5,616 bases of DNA from Promethearchaeota archaeon (GCA_016839655.1 JAEOTW010000079.1:1-5616); one strand, 5' to 3'; positions 1 to 5,511 are shown, numbered from the stretch's first letter. Translations and numbers: made by a program. The notes: a model not told the origin generated them from the sequence alone.

Positions 1-1400
1 CTATGAAACTTGAGCAAAGAATCGGTCGTGTTGATAGAATTGGGCAAGAATCACGTGAAATTTTTATTTATAATTTTTATATGGAAGGGACTGTAGAAAC
101 GGATGTTGTTTATGCTCTAATCAAAAGAATTGATTTATTTGAAGAATCCATAGGGATTTTAGAGCCTATTATAGGTAAAGTTGAAAAAGATCTTAAAAAT
201 GTAATCTTTGCCGAGGATGACGGGAAAAAGAGAAAGAGATTGAATGAATTTTATCGTACTTTAGACGACGAGATAAAAAAGGCAAAAGAAATTGAAATGC
301 AATTAGATGATTTAATGATTGATAAAAAATCATTCCAAATGGAAGGGTTAATTACATCTTTGGCATCTTGTGTGGATGTTAAGTTAACGCATAATGAGTT
401 ATTTCTTCTTATGAATTATTTTTTATCTCTCTTTAATAACAAGTATGGATTCATAGAAAATTCTAAAGCTCATTTAGGACAAGGAAAACTGCAGGATTAT
501 ATTATATCTAAGATTAAACTTACTGATAGTTTTCTGAGAAATACAAGATATAATCTATCGAATGAATATGCTGGCACATTTGACTTAGAACTTGCTAAGG
601 AGAGAGAAGAAATTGATTTTTTTGCTTTAGGTCATCCCCTTATTAATGCTGTTATAGATTTTTGTAGGAATGATTCTTTTAAAGGTAATTATACCATACT
701 TGAAATTAAAAAAGAAAACTTACCAATTCATATTACAACTGACTTAGTCGCAAAAAAGGAGTTCTATCTCTTCATCTTTGTTGTTAAATTTCAAGGATAC
801 ATTATAGAAAGTCAGATTTTATCTATAATATTGGACAAGGAAGGAACAGAATTAAAAAATTTTGAACGTACTCTATTTGATATACAAAGCTATGATAAAT
901 TATTCCAATTCAACAAAGGAAAAGAAAAGCTAGATCTGGACATAGTTCAGATACTAAACCTTCAAAATACTGCAAAAAAAATCGTCAAGTCTAAAACTTC
1001 AATATGGAAAGGAGAAGTAAAGAGATTAAATGATAAAATCTATGATTCAGAAAGAGTAAAAAAAAAGAAAATGTATGAAAATAACAAAAAAACGCTAAAT
1101 TTAAGGATTGGTTCTTTAAAACAAAGATTAGAACAAAAAGAAAAGAATAAACCAACACAACGACAACTACAGAATATTAATAACTTAAAAGATGAGGAAA
1201 GGAAAAAGCAAAGGTTACAAGGTATACAAGATTTAGAAGAAGAAATCAGGTTTATTAAGAAAGATATAACTATTATAACGAAAAAATTAGATGATCTTGC
1301 TTTTGAGCATGAAGATCTAGCAAATGAAATGAAAAGACGTAATTTAGCAAAATTCTATACAAACTTGTTGTCTTTTGCAGTTATTAGAATCACTGATTAG
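1..1400 (+). CDS. SNF2/RapA-like DEAD/DEAH helicase, C-terminal part (5' truncated by window edge)
   Basis: This is the C-terminal fragment (about 465 residues) of a superfamily 2 SNF2/RapA-type ATPase. It begins in motif VI, EQRIGRVDRIGQ at residues 4-15, whose arginines contact ATP in this superfamily. The ATG at position 3 is almost certainly an internal Met: the family commonly reads NPM[R/K]LEQRIGR here, and the preceding bases CT fit the end of a Pro codon. The ATPase core therefore lies off the left edge. After motif VI come an IYNFYMEGTVE segment (22-32) and KRIDLFEESIG (41-51), both usual in long bacterial and archaeal SNF2 helicases. A FFALGHPLINAVIDF segment (206-220) follows, then a Lys/Glu-rich predicted coiled coil at about 335-445. 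The protein likely translocates on nucleic acid or remodels protein-DNA complexes; the exact role is unknown. The long coiled-coil tail also resembles large helicases of defence islands such as DISARM DrmD, but no partner gene is visible. It converges on the small GTPase gene with a 13-nt gap. The family call is firm, the subfamily open. Confidence 0.85.
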   Translation, partial: MKLEQRIGRVDRIGQESREIFIYNFYMEGTVETDVVYALIKRIDLFEESIGILEPIIGKVEKDLKNVIFAEDDGKKRKRLNEFYRTLDDEIKKAKEIEMQLDDLMIDKKSFQMEGLITSLASCVDVKLTHNELFLLMNYFLSLFNNKYGFIENSKAHLGQGKLQDYIISKIKLTDSFLRNTRYNLSNEYAGTFDLELAKEREEIDFFALGHPLINAVIDFCRNDSFKGNYTILEIKKENLPIHITTDLVAKKEFYLFIFVVKFQGYIIESQILSIILDKEGTELKNFERTLFDIQSYDKLFQFNKGKEKLDLDIVQILNLQNTAKKIVKSKTSIWKGEVKRLNDKIYDSERVKKKKMYENNKKTLNLRIGSLKQRLEQKEKNKPTQRQLQNINNLKDEERKKQRLQGIQDLEEEIRFIKKDITIITKKLDDLAFEHEDLANEMKRRNLAKFYTNLLSFAVIRITD

Positions 1401-1435
1401 ATATTTCAATTTTTTATTGAAGGTCTTGATTTTTA
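1401..1435 (+). terminator. Possible T-rich terminator between convergent genes
   Basis: Immediately after the helicase stop there is a run of six T (1410-1415). It is enclosed by a small inverted repeat, TCAAT (1406-1410) and ATTGA (1416-1420). A second run of five T lies at 1430-1434. Archaeal RNA polymerase can terminate at oligo-T stretches, so this is a plausible end for the plus-strand helicase transcript, overlapping the 3' end of the opposing GTPase gene. In AT-rich DNA such runs are common, so the call is weak. Confidence 0.3.
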
Positions 1436-1950
1436 ATCATTTGCTGAGTTAGATCTAGAAATGCATTTTCAACATTTTCACCTGTTTTTGCCGATGCTTC
1501 AATAAAAACGCTATTCTCCTTTTTAGCAAATTCTTTAACCCCTTCTTGGTCATAGTCTCCAAAAACTTCTTTAATTAAATCGGATTTATTCCCTATTAAT
1601 ATGAAAGGAACTCCTTCTCCCGCAAATTCATGTAAGTCTGATAACCACTCAGATAATTCTTCGAATGTGTGCCATCTTGAAATATCAAAAACTACTAATG
1701 CCCCATTGGCCCCATCAAAAAAACTTGATCTTAGAAATTTGTATCTATCCTGACCACCGATATCCCATATCTGTAATTTACATGTTGTATCTGGGTTTGG
1801 ATAACCTTCAATTACTTTTGATAAGAAATCGGCTCCAATTGTAAGTTTGTATCTAAAATTGAAGTTATTTTCTACGAATCTATGGAGAAGACTGGTTTTT
1901 CCTACAGCCCCCGCTCCAATTATAATTACTTTGAATACAAATAACGGCAT
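1414..1950 (-). CDS. Ras/Rab-like small GTPase A (Asgard type)
   Basis: This is a complete single-domain small GTPase of 178 residues, the usual Ras-superfamily size. Visible motifs are the P-loop GAGAVGKTS (12-20), switch I with the Mg-binding Thr T37 in KLTIGADF, G3 WDIGGQ (62-67) with the presumed catalytic Gln Q67, G4 NKSD (121-124) and G5 EASAK (151-155). Regions matching RabF motifs (IGADF and KLQIWDIGGQDRY) make it Rab-like, but the G3 core DIGGQ matches Arf/Sar proteins more than the DTAGQ of Rabs. It should cycle between GTP and GDP as a molecular switch; effector, GEF and GAP are unknown. There is no signal peptide, membrane segment or C-terminal cysteine (it ends NQDLQ), so Rab-type prenylation is not expected. 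Compared with its neighbour at 2091-2618 it has a few extra residues after switch I (about 48-57). The ATG at 1950 puts the P-loop at the normal distance from the N-terminus; no clear ribosome-binding site precedes it. The family call is firm and the cellular role unknown. Confidence 0.93.
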   Translation of the reverse strand: MPLFVFKVIIIGAGAVGKTSLLHRFVENNFNFRYKLTIGADFLSKVIEGYPNPDTTCKLQIWDIGGQDRYKFLRSSFFDGANGALVVFDISRWHTFEELSEWLSDLHEFAGEGVPFILIGNKSDLIKEVFGDYDQEGVKEFAKKENSVFIEASAKTGENVENAFLDLTQQMIKNQDLQ

Positions 1951-2001
1951 CGAAATAACTCTGATAAAATTGTACGACTCTAATAAATAATCTAAGTCAG
2001 A

Positions 2002-2009
2002 TATTTAAA
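2002..2009 (-). promoter_or_regulatory. Candidate archaeal TATA box (box A) for small GTPase A
   Basis: Read on the minus strand, this is TTTAAATA, an excellent match to the archaeal box A consensus. It is preceded by a fairly purine-rich GTAAATG that could serve as BRE. Fifty-one bases separate it from the GTPase A start codon. With initiation about 22-26 nt downstream, the transcript would have a short leader of about 25-30 nt. It implies that GTPase A can be transcribed independently of GTPase B upstream. Confidence 0.45.
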
Positions 2010-2044
2010 CATTTACAAAAACGATTAATTTATATATGAGCGAC

Positions 2045-2050
2045 AAAAAA
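2045..2050 (-). terminator. Possible oligo-T terminator after small GTPase B
   Basis: On the minus strand this is a run of six T, 40 nt past the stop codon of the upstream GTPase B. A further T-run follows at 2017-2020. Oligo-T stretches suffice for intrinsic termination by archaeal RNA polymerase. With the candidate box A just downstream, this suggests two separate transcription units. There is no hairpin, and the background is AT-rich. Confidence 0.28.
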
Positions 2051-2090
2051 CTTCAAAATCTCTCATAATTTATTTTTTAATAGAATTTTA

Positions 2091-2618
2091 TCAAGAAATA
2101 GATTTTAGCATTAGCTTGGTTAATTCATTAAAAGCTTTCTCAACGTTTTCACCTGTTTTGGCCGATGTTTCAAAATAAAAACTCTCTTCCTTTGCAGCAA
2201 ACCTTCTTGGATCCTCTCTATCGATAACTTCGCCAACTTCAGAGAGTAAATCAGATTTATTCCCTAATATTATAAAAGGAATTTTATGCTCAATTATGCT
2301 TCGCATATCTATAAGCCATTCTTTCATTTTGGGAAACGTATTGGCTCTTGAGAGATCAAACACCAAAATAGCACCATGAGTTCCTTCAAAAAAATTACGT
2401 CGTAAGATTTTGAACCGTGCTTGGCCACCTATATCCCATAAAGCTAATTTAACGACTTTATCATCTTCTAATCGTATCGATTTAGCCAGAAAGTCTACAC
2501 CAATTGTAGATTTATAGTTAAATGAGAATTGATTCTCGACAAACCTTCGAATAAGGCTTGTTTTGCCTACCGCGGCAGGACCAATTACAATTAATTTAAA
2601 CGTATAATCTGCAATCAT
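2091..2618 (-). CDS. Ras/Rab-like small GTPase B (Asgard type)
   Basis: This complete 175-residue small GTPase is a paralogue of the gene at 1414-1950, about half identical by eye. Motifs are the P-loop GPAAVGKTS (13-21), switch I NYKSTIGVDF with Thr T38, G3 WDIGGQ (61-66) with Gln Q66, G4 NKSD (120-123) and G5 ETSAK (150-154). IGVDF exactly matches the RabF1 signature. KLALWDIGGQARF and FFEGTHGAILVFD correspond to RabF2-F4 positions, so Rab is the closest eukaryotic group. The G3 core is nonetheless Arf-like, GG instead of Rab's AG. The residue equivalent to Ras Gly12 is Ala (A15); eukaryotic Rabs often have Ser there, so loss of activity should not be assumed. It is probably a nucleotide-dependent switch with unknown partners. 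No C-terminal cysteine is present (it ends KSIS), arguing against lipid anchoring of the Rab/Ras kind. It lies 52 nt downstream of the DUF364 gene on the same strand, so co-transcription is possible. Confidence 0.93.
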   Translation of the reverse strand: MIADYTFKLIVIGPAAVGKTSLIRRFVENQFSFNYKSTIGVDFLAKSIRLEDDKVVKLALWDIGGQARFKILRRNFFEGTHGAILVFDLSRANTFPKMKEWLIDMRSIIEHKIPFIILGNKSDLLSEVGEVIDREDPRRFAAKEESFYFETSAKTGENVEKAFNELTKLMLKSIS

Positions 2619-2670
2619 GTCGAACGGGATAGATTGGTTTTTAGAAATATGGGGTTAAAACAATAATAGT

Positions 2671-3483
2671 TTATTTATTTAATAAATTGTACTTTTTACC
2701 AAACTTTTTAAATATCTTAGTCCCACCCCCTTCTTGTAAAACCTTCAAGGTTGCCTTCGTATCAAAAATCTCCATTCCTCCTACTATATCTACCCCATAT
2801 TCAAACAAAATATCCGGCAAAAGTCCAACAGATGGGCCCATTACTATTATTTTTCGAGCTATTCCTCTAAAAAGATCTAATATTTGTTCAATCGTATTAT
2901 TTATTAAAGCAGTCCCAGTACAAAATAAAATATCTGTAGAAATATCTTCTTTCTTTAATTCTGTTATCCTAGGATGAAATTCAAATTTATTAAATTCTTG
3001 AGTTAAGGTTTTCCTATCTTCGATTAAAGTAATAAGGATTGTTTTCTTGCTCAAATCTCGGATAAGAGGTTTCATTAGTCCAATAACAGTTATTTTTGTA
3101 TTTTGATTGATTTCTAAATATTTAAGGAGTTCTCCCTCTAATTTGAAGTAAGGATTTTGTATCTTTAAAATATGCTGAGATACCGCGTTTAATGCGGCAA
3201 TACCGATAATTTTCTTTAAACTAGGGGATAAATAGGTCCATTTTAATAATTCTGACAATTTTTTAGTAGTAAGACTTCCAGCAAAGTTGATTTTGTTACA
3301 TTCTTCACTATCAATAAGGTTAGGTAAGGTCGAAGCAAGCCCTAATGAGGATTGTTCACCAAGACTTGAAACTTCAACACCGGTATACCCCAAACCTATT
3401 ACAACATTAGTGATATTGGGGGGAGTAATTTCATTTGTATGGAAAATCTGCTCAATATATTCGACAGTTCTTTCAAAAATCAT
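2671..3483 (-). CDS. DUF4213/DUF364 family protein (putative metal- or ligand-binding Rossmann-like protein)
   Basis: This 270-residue protein has the layout of the DUF364 family. The N-terminal segment corresponds to the DUF4213 (enolase N-terminal-like) domain, with VVIGLGYTGVEVS (27-39), AGSLTTKKLSELL (68-80) and GIAALNA (94-100). The C-terminal Rossmann-like DUF364 domain starts near 129 (KITVIGLMKPLI). It contains CTGTALINNTIEQIL (188-202), MGPSVGLLPDILFEYGVDI (215-233) and the diagnostic tail EGGGTKIFKKFGKKYNL (251-267). Pfam describes DUF364 as a putative heavy-metal chelation domain. No reaction is established, so substrate and pathway are left open. It looks cytosolic, with no signal peptide or membrane segment. 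Length and both ends look complete. It is divergent from the cyclophilin-like gene, sharing an 82-nt promoter region, and lies 52 nt upstream of GTPase B. The ATG at 3483 is the natural start. Confidence 0.88.
   Translation of the reverse strand: MIFERTVEYIEQIFHTNEITPPNITNVVIGLGYTGVEVSSLGEQSSLGLASTLPNLIDSEECNKINFAGSLTTKKLSELLKWTYLSPSLKKIIGIAALNAVSQHILKIQNPYFKLEGELLKYLEINQNTKITVIGLMKPLIRDLSKKTILITLIEDRKTLTQEFNKFEFHPRITELKKEDISTDILFCTGTALINNTIEQILDLFRGIARKIIVMGPSVGLLPDILFEYGVDIVGGMEIFDTKATLKVLQEGGGTKIFKKFGKKYNLLNK
2674..2687 (-). promoter_or_regulatory. Weak candidate TATA element for small GTPase B
   Basis: On the minus strand this stretch reads as alternating A/T of the TTTATTAAATAAAT type. 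It overlaps the 3' end of the DUF364 gene and ends 55 nt before the GTPase B start codon, a spacing similar to the better box A of GTPase A. It would give GTPase B its own promoter. The 52-nt spacer also permits read-through from DUF364, and low-complexity A/T sequence makes a chance match likely. Confidence 0.22.
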
Positions 3484-3507
3484 ATACTCATTTTAATATC
3501 AATATCG

Positions 3508-3515
3508 TTTAAATA
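3508..3515 (+). promoter_or_regulatory. Candidate box A for the cyclophilin-like gene (divergent promoter region)
   Basis: TTTAAATA on the plus strand is a strong match to the archaeal TATA consensus, with 50 bases between it and the cyclophilin-like start codon. This is nearly the spacing seen for GTPase A. The TTTAAA core is palindromic, and on the minus strand the same site sits 24 nt before the DUF364 start codon, where it could drive a leaderless transcript. The site may therefore serve either gene or both. Confidence 0.42.
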
Positions 3516-3533
3516 ATAAAATTGCTTAATTTC

Positions 3534-3541
3534 TATTAAAA
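3534..3541 (-). promoter_or_regulatory. Weak candidate box A for the DUF364 gene
   Basis: On the minus strand this reads TTTTAATA, a partial match to box A, with 50 bases between it and the DUF364 start codon. That matches the spacing of the two better candidates in this window. If used, the two divergent promoters would overlap within the 82-nt intergenic region. It competes with the palindromic element at 3508-3515 as the DUF364 promoter. Confidence 0.25.
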
Positions 3542-3565
3542 ATTTAATTTGATTGTGAAATTGAT

Positions 3566-3946
3566 ATGGAATATATAATCATCGAGAATGAAAAAATCGG
3601 ACAAATCAAAGCTAAGTTACTCATAGATAAAAACCCTAGGACATGTGAAGCAATTTGGAATGCCCTACCTTTTGATGTTGATTTATCCAGATGGGGAGAG
3701 GAATTATATGGAGAGATTCCTGTATCTTTAGGAGAAGAAAACTCTCAAGTTGATTGCGAAGTAGGAGATATCGGATTCTGGCCTAGTGGGAATGGTTTTT
3801 GTATTTTTTTTGGCCCAACTCCTGCTAGTAATAATGATAAACCAAAAGCAGCTTCTCCGGTAAATATATTTGCTATAATTGAAGGAGAAGCAAAAGCATT
3901 TTTACAATTTTCCTCTTTTCAGGGGACTGTAAAGAGGGGAGATTGA
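3566..3946 (+). CDS. Cyclophilin-like fold protein (TM1367/PF04126 type)
   Basis: This complete 126-residue protein belongs to the small cyclophilin-like family typified by Thermotoga TM1367 (Cyclophil_like, formerly DUF369), common in archaea and some bacteria. Recognisable segments are SRWGEELYGEIPV (41-53), EVGDIGFWPSGNGF (65-78), CIFFGPTPAS (79-88) and KAASPVNIFAII (94-105). The family shares the cyclophilin beta-barrel, but peptidyl-prolyl isomerase activity is not established for it, so no enzymatic role is assigned. There is no signal peptide or membrane segment, so it is probably cytosolic. The ATG at 3566 is the only in-frame Met, and the length is normal for the family. It is divergent from DUF364 and lies 54 nt upstream of the methyltransferase on the same strand, so the latter could be co-transcribed. 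Confidence 0.87.
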   Translation: MEYIIIENEKIGQIKAKLLIDKNPRTCEAIWNALPFDVDLSRWGEELYGEIPVSLGEENSQVDCEVGDIGFWPSGNGFCIFFGPTPASNNDKPKAASPVNIFAIIEGEAKAFLQFSSFQGTVKRGD

Positions 3947-3973
3947 AATTATTAATTCTAAGAATTATACACA

Positions 3974-3982
3974 TTAAATTTA
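3974..3982 (+). promoter_or_regulatory. Weak candidate TATA element for the methyltransferase
   Basis: TTAAATTTA lies 18 nt before the TTG start at 4001. Transcription initiating about 22-26 nt from its centre would begin at or next to the start codon, giving a leaderless mRNA, a common archaeal arrangement. This fits the absence of any Shine-Dalgarno-like sequence before the TTG. The alternative is read-through from the cyclophilin-like gene. Confidence 0.22.
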
Positions 3983-4000
3983 TTTTCTTGTCGAACAAAA

Positions 4001-4819
4001 TTGAATGAGATTCTGTTTAAGAGGATTGAAAATATCCTTCGTTGTCCTAAAACAGGTGACAAGCTAATCTTAGATTGGGATAACCAGACGTTTAAATCAG
4101 CCACCAATCAGTTTAACTACTCTATAATTGAAGATATTGTTGATTTCCTTCCAGAGGAAAGCAAAGAGAATATTGATAATTATACCAAAAGAGCAAAAAG
4201 ATATGAGAAGATCTTTGTAAAACCTAGTATATTTGTTAGAATTTTTGACAAGCTGATGTGGGGGATATCCCATAATGATTATGCTCCTGGTGTTGTTGAA
4301 TTCATTCCACAAACTTTTGATGGTATAATGTTGGATATTCCTGTAGGAACAGGGCTCTTTACGAGTGAGATATATAAAAATTTACCCAATGCGACTATAA
4401 TTGCTGCAGATTATTCAATTAATATGATTAAATATGCAAAAAAAAGATATGAGGAAAATCACTTAACAAATATCATATATCTTCATGCTGATGTTGGAAA
4501 TTTGCCCTTTATTGATTATTCAATGGATTTGATAATTTCAATGAATGGTTATCATGCTTTTCCCGACAAACAAAAAGCTTTAGAGGAGATTTCTAGAGTC
4601 ACAAAACCAAAAGCCCAATTTCTTGGATGTTTTTACGTGAAAGGGGTAAAAAGGAGTACCGATAAGGTTGTAAATAGCTATTATTCGAGAAAAGGGTGGT
4701 TCATCCCCCCATACTATACAATTAATGAAGTATTACAAAATTTTGGAAAATATTTTGAATTTAAAAAGAAGCTTAATAGAAATGCCATGTTTGTTTTTAA
4801 TTCAATAAGACTAGGGTAA
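4001..4819 (+). CDS. Class I SAM-dependent methyltransferase with N-terminal Trm112-like segment
   Basis: This 272-residue protein combines an N-terminal Trm112-like segment (about 5-52) with a class I methyltransferase domain (about 60-250). The segment contains LRCPKTGDKLIL, and later IIEDIVDFLPEE. Motif I is LDIPVGTGLF (111-120), with Asp112 starting the SAM loop; Pro replaces the first Gly of the usual DxGxGxG. Motif II ends in the acidic D137 of IIAADYS, ADVGNLPF (163-170) is the adenine-contact region, and MDLIISMNGYHAFPD (175-189) follows. The substrate cannot be read from sequence; UbiE/Methyltransf_11 relatives act on lipids, quinones and small molecules. The usual CPxC zinc ligands are reduced to one Cys (C15), so metal binding is probably lost. 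The start is TTG at 4001. The frame is open only from 3962 and has no in-frame ATG before residue 85, while the Trm112-like segment begins right after the TTG. It converges on the phosphatidyltransferase with a 14-nt gap. Confidence 0.85.
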   Translation: MNEILFKRIENILRCPKTGDKLILDWDNQTFKSATNQFNYSIIEDIVDFLPEESKENIDNYTKRAKRYEKIFVKPSIFVRIFDKLMWGISHNDYAPGVVEFIPQTFDGIMLDIPVGTGLFTSEIYKNLPNATIIAADYSINMIKYAKKRYEENHLTNIIYLHADVGNLPFIDYSMDLIISMNGYHAFPDKQKALEEISRVTKPKAQFLGCFYVKGVKRSTDKVVNSYYSRKGWFIPPYYTINEVLQNFGKYFEFKKKLNRNAMFVFNSIRLG

Positions 4820-4833
4820 TCAATTTCCAATGT

Positions 4834-5364
4834 TTATTTCTCAACTATTACAGATTTATTAAGAGATTTAAACCGAGAAATCAGTGATATAATGGAAAAT
4901 CCTAAGAAGACAAAACAATTGATATTACATATTGAATATTCAGATGAAATAAATGTAATAAATACCATGATAATTAGAATTAGAAATATAAATCTTCCTA
5001 TAGGGTCATAGATTGGTTTCTTCAGCCGAGAAGTTATAACAAATTGAATGAACATAAATACGATAAGAAATAAAAGCCAAATTGGATACAAACCATCTAT
5101 TATAAAGGAAATATAGATGATGAAAATCAATAGAAAATCTGCGGTTACATCAAGATAGGATCCAAAAGTAGTACAGATATCTAGCTTCCGTGCAATTATT
5201 CCATCAATAATATCAGTGATGACAGCAATAGAAAAGATAATTACTGCTAACCATAATATGGGAAGAAAATATACATATGAAAACAAAACTGCAAGTAAAA
5301 TTCTCGATATTGTAATTGAATGTAGGATAAAGTAATTTTGTTTAATACTATATCTGTCCTGCAT
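4834..5364 (-). CDS. CDP-alcohol phosphatidyltransferase family membrane protein
   Basis: This 176-residue integral membrane enzyme transfers a phospho-lipid moiety from a CDP-lipid (CDP-archaeol in archaea) to an alcohol acceptor, releasing CMP. The family signature is complete: D51xxD54 G55xxA58 R59, eight residues, G68xxxD72xxxD76. The four Asp bind metal and act in catalysis. About six membrane segments are visible, near 12-31, 34-50, 74-92, 94-112, 122-140 and 147-163, the usual topology. The N-terminal HSITISRILLAVLF matches the amphipathic LTxxR start of the family. The acceptor (inositol-phosphate, serine, glycerol-phosphate or other) cannot be decided from the motif. At 176 residues it is at the short end of the family but has all core elements. 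The ATG at 5364 gives the normal short lead before the first helix; an AGGT a few bases upstream is a weak ribosome-binding candidate. It is convergent with the methyltransferase and probably transcribed alone. Confidence 0.92.
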   Translation of the reverse strand: MQDRYSIKQNYFILHSITISRILLAVLFSYVYFLPILWLAVIIFSIAVITDIIDGIIARKLDICTTFGSYLDVTADFLLIFIIYISFIIDGLYPIWLLFLIVFMFIQFVITSRLKKPIYDPIGRFIFLILIIMVFITFISSEYSICNINCFVFLGFSIISLISRFKSLNKSVIVEK

Positions 5365-5401
5365 AAAACCTAAAATTAATGAGATTAGAAAAAAATTTTT
5401 C

Positions 5402-5408
5402 TTTTATA
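5402..5408 (-). promoter_or_regulatory. Candidate TATA box for the phosphatidyltransferase gene
   Basis: On the minus strand this reads TATAAAA, with 37 bases between it and the phosphatidyltransferase start codon. Initiation at the usual archaeal distance would leave a leader of roughly 10-17 nt. It is the clearest TATA-like element immediately upstream of this gene. Confidence 0.35.
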
Positions 5409-5453
5409 CTACCAACGAAAATTTTTTGTATAAGAAAGTAAAGATATTCTTAG

Positions 5454-5471
5454 GATCATACAGAGATCATA
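5454..5471. repeat. Direct repeat GATCATA, 11-bp period
   Basis: The heptamer GATCATA occurs at 5454-5460 and 5465-5471. The starts are 11 bp apart, about one helical turn, so both copies face the same side of the DNA. The pair lies just upstream of the TATA-like element at 5478, where archaeal regulators often bind. Two copies of a 7-mer in AT-rich sequence can also arise by chance. Confidence 0.35.
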
Positions 5472-5477
5472 TTGAGG

Positions 5478-5488
5478 TATATATTTAA
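5478..5488 (+). promoter_or_regulatory. TATA-like element next to the inverted repeat
   Basis: TATATATTTAA resembles an archaeal box A and is directly followed, 3 nt later, by the inverted repeat at 5492-5511. On the plus strand it would drive a transcript starting near 5507-5510 and leading out of the right edge. No start codon with an open frame follows within the window, so the target gene is unseen. The sequence is close to symmetrical and could also be read on the minus strand. Confidence 0.25.
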
Positions 5489-5491
5489 TGA

Positions 5492-5511
5492 CGTGAAAGG
5501 TCTGTTTCACG
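5492..5511. promoter_or_regulatory. Perfect 7-bp inverted repeat, possible operator
   Basis: CGTGAAA (5492-5498) and TTTCACG (5505-5511) are exact reverse complements around a 6-nt spacer. The dyad is more GC-rich than its surroundings. It sits between a TATA-like element and the expected transcription start, the classic place for a repressor operator in archaea. The dyad is symmetrical, as for a dimeric helix-turn-helix regulator. It could instead form an RNA hairpin, but no T-run follows it, so a terminator is less likely. Confidence 0.45.

Noticed and set aside
3..5. ATG at position 3 as the true start of the helicase gene
   Set aside because: It falls inside conserved motif VI context, where related proteins read NPM[R/K]LEQR. 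The gene clearly continues off the left edge.
2687..2977. Open frame of 96 codons on the plus strand
   Set aside because: It lies wholly antisense to the DUF364 coding region, whose conserved motifs are unmistakable. The encoded peptide resembles no family I know.
3287..3496. Open frame of 69 codons on the plus strand
   Set aside because: Antisense shadow of the N-terminal half of the DUF364 gene, with no recognisable motif.
4005..4007. ATG at 4005 as start of the methyltransferase
   Set aside because: It is out of frame with the conserved protein; the in-frame start is the TTG at 4001.
4097..4312. Open frame of 71 codons on the minus strand
   Set aside because: Antisense shadow of the methyltransferase gene, with no recognisable motif.
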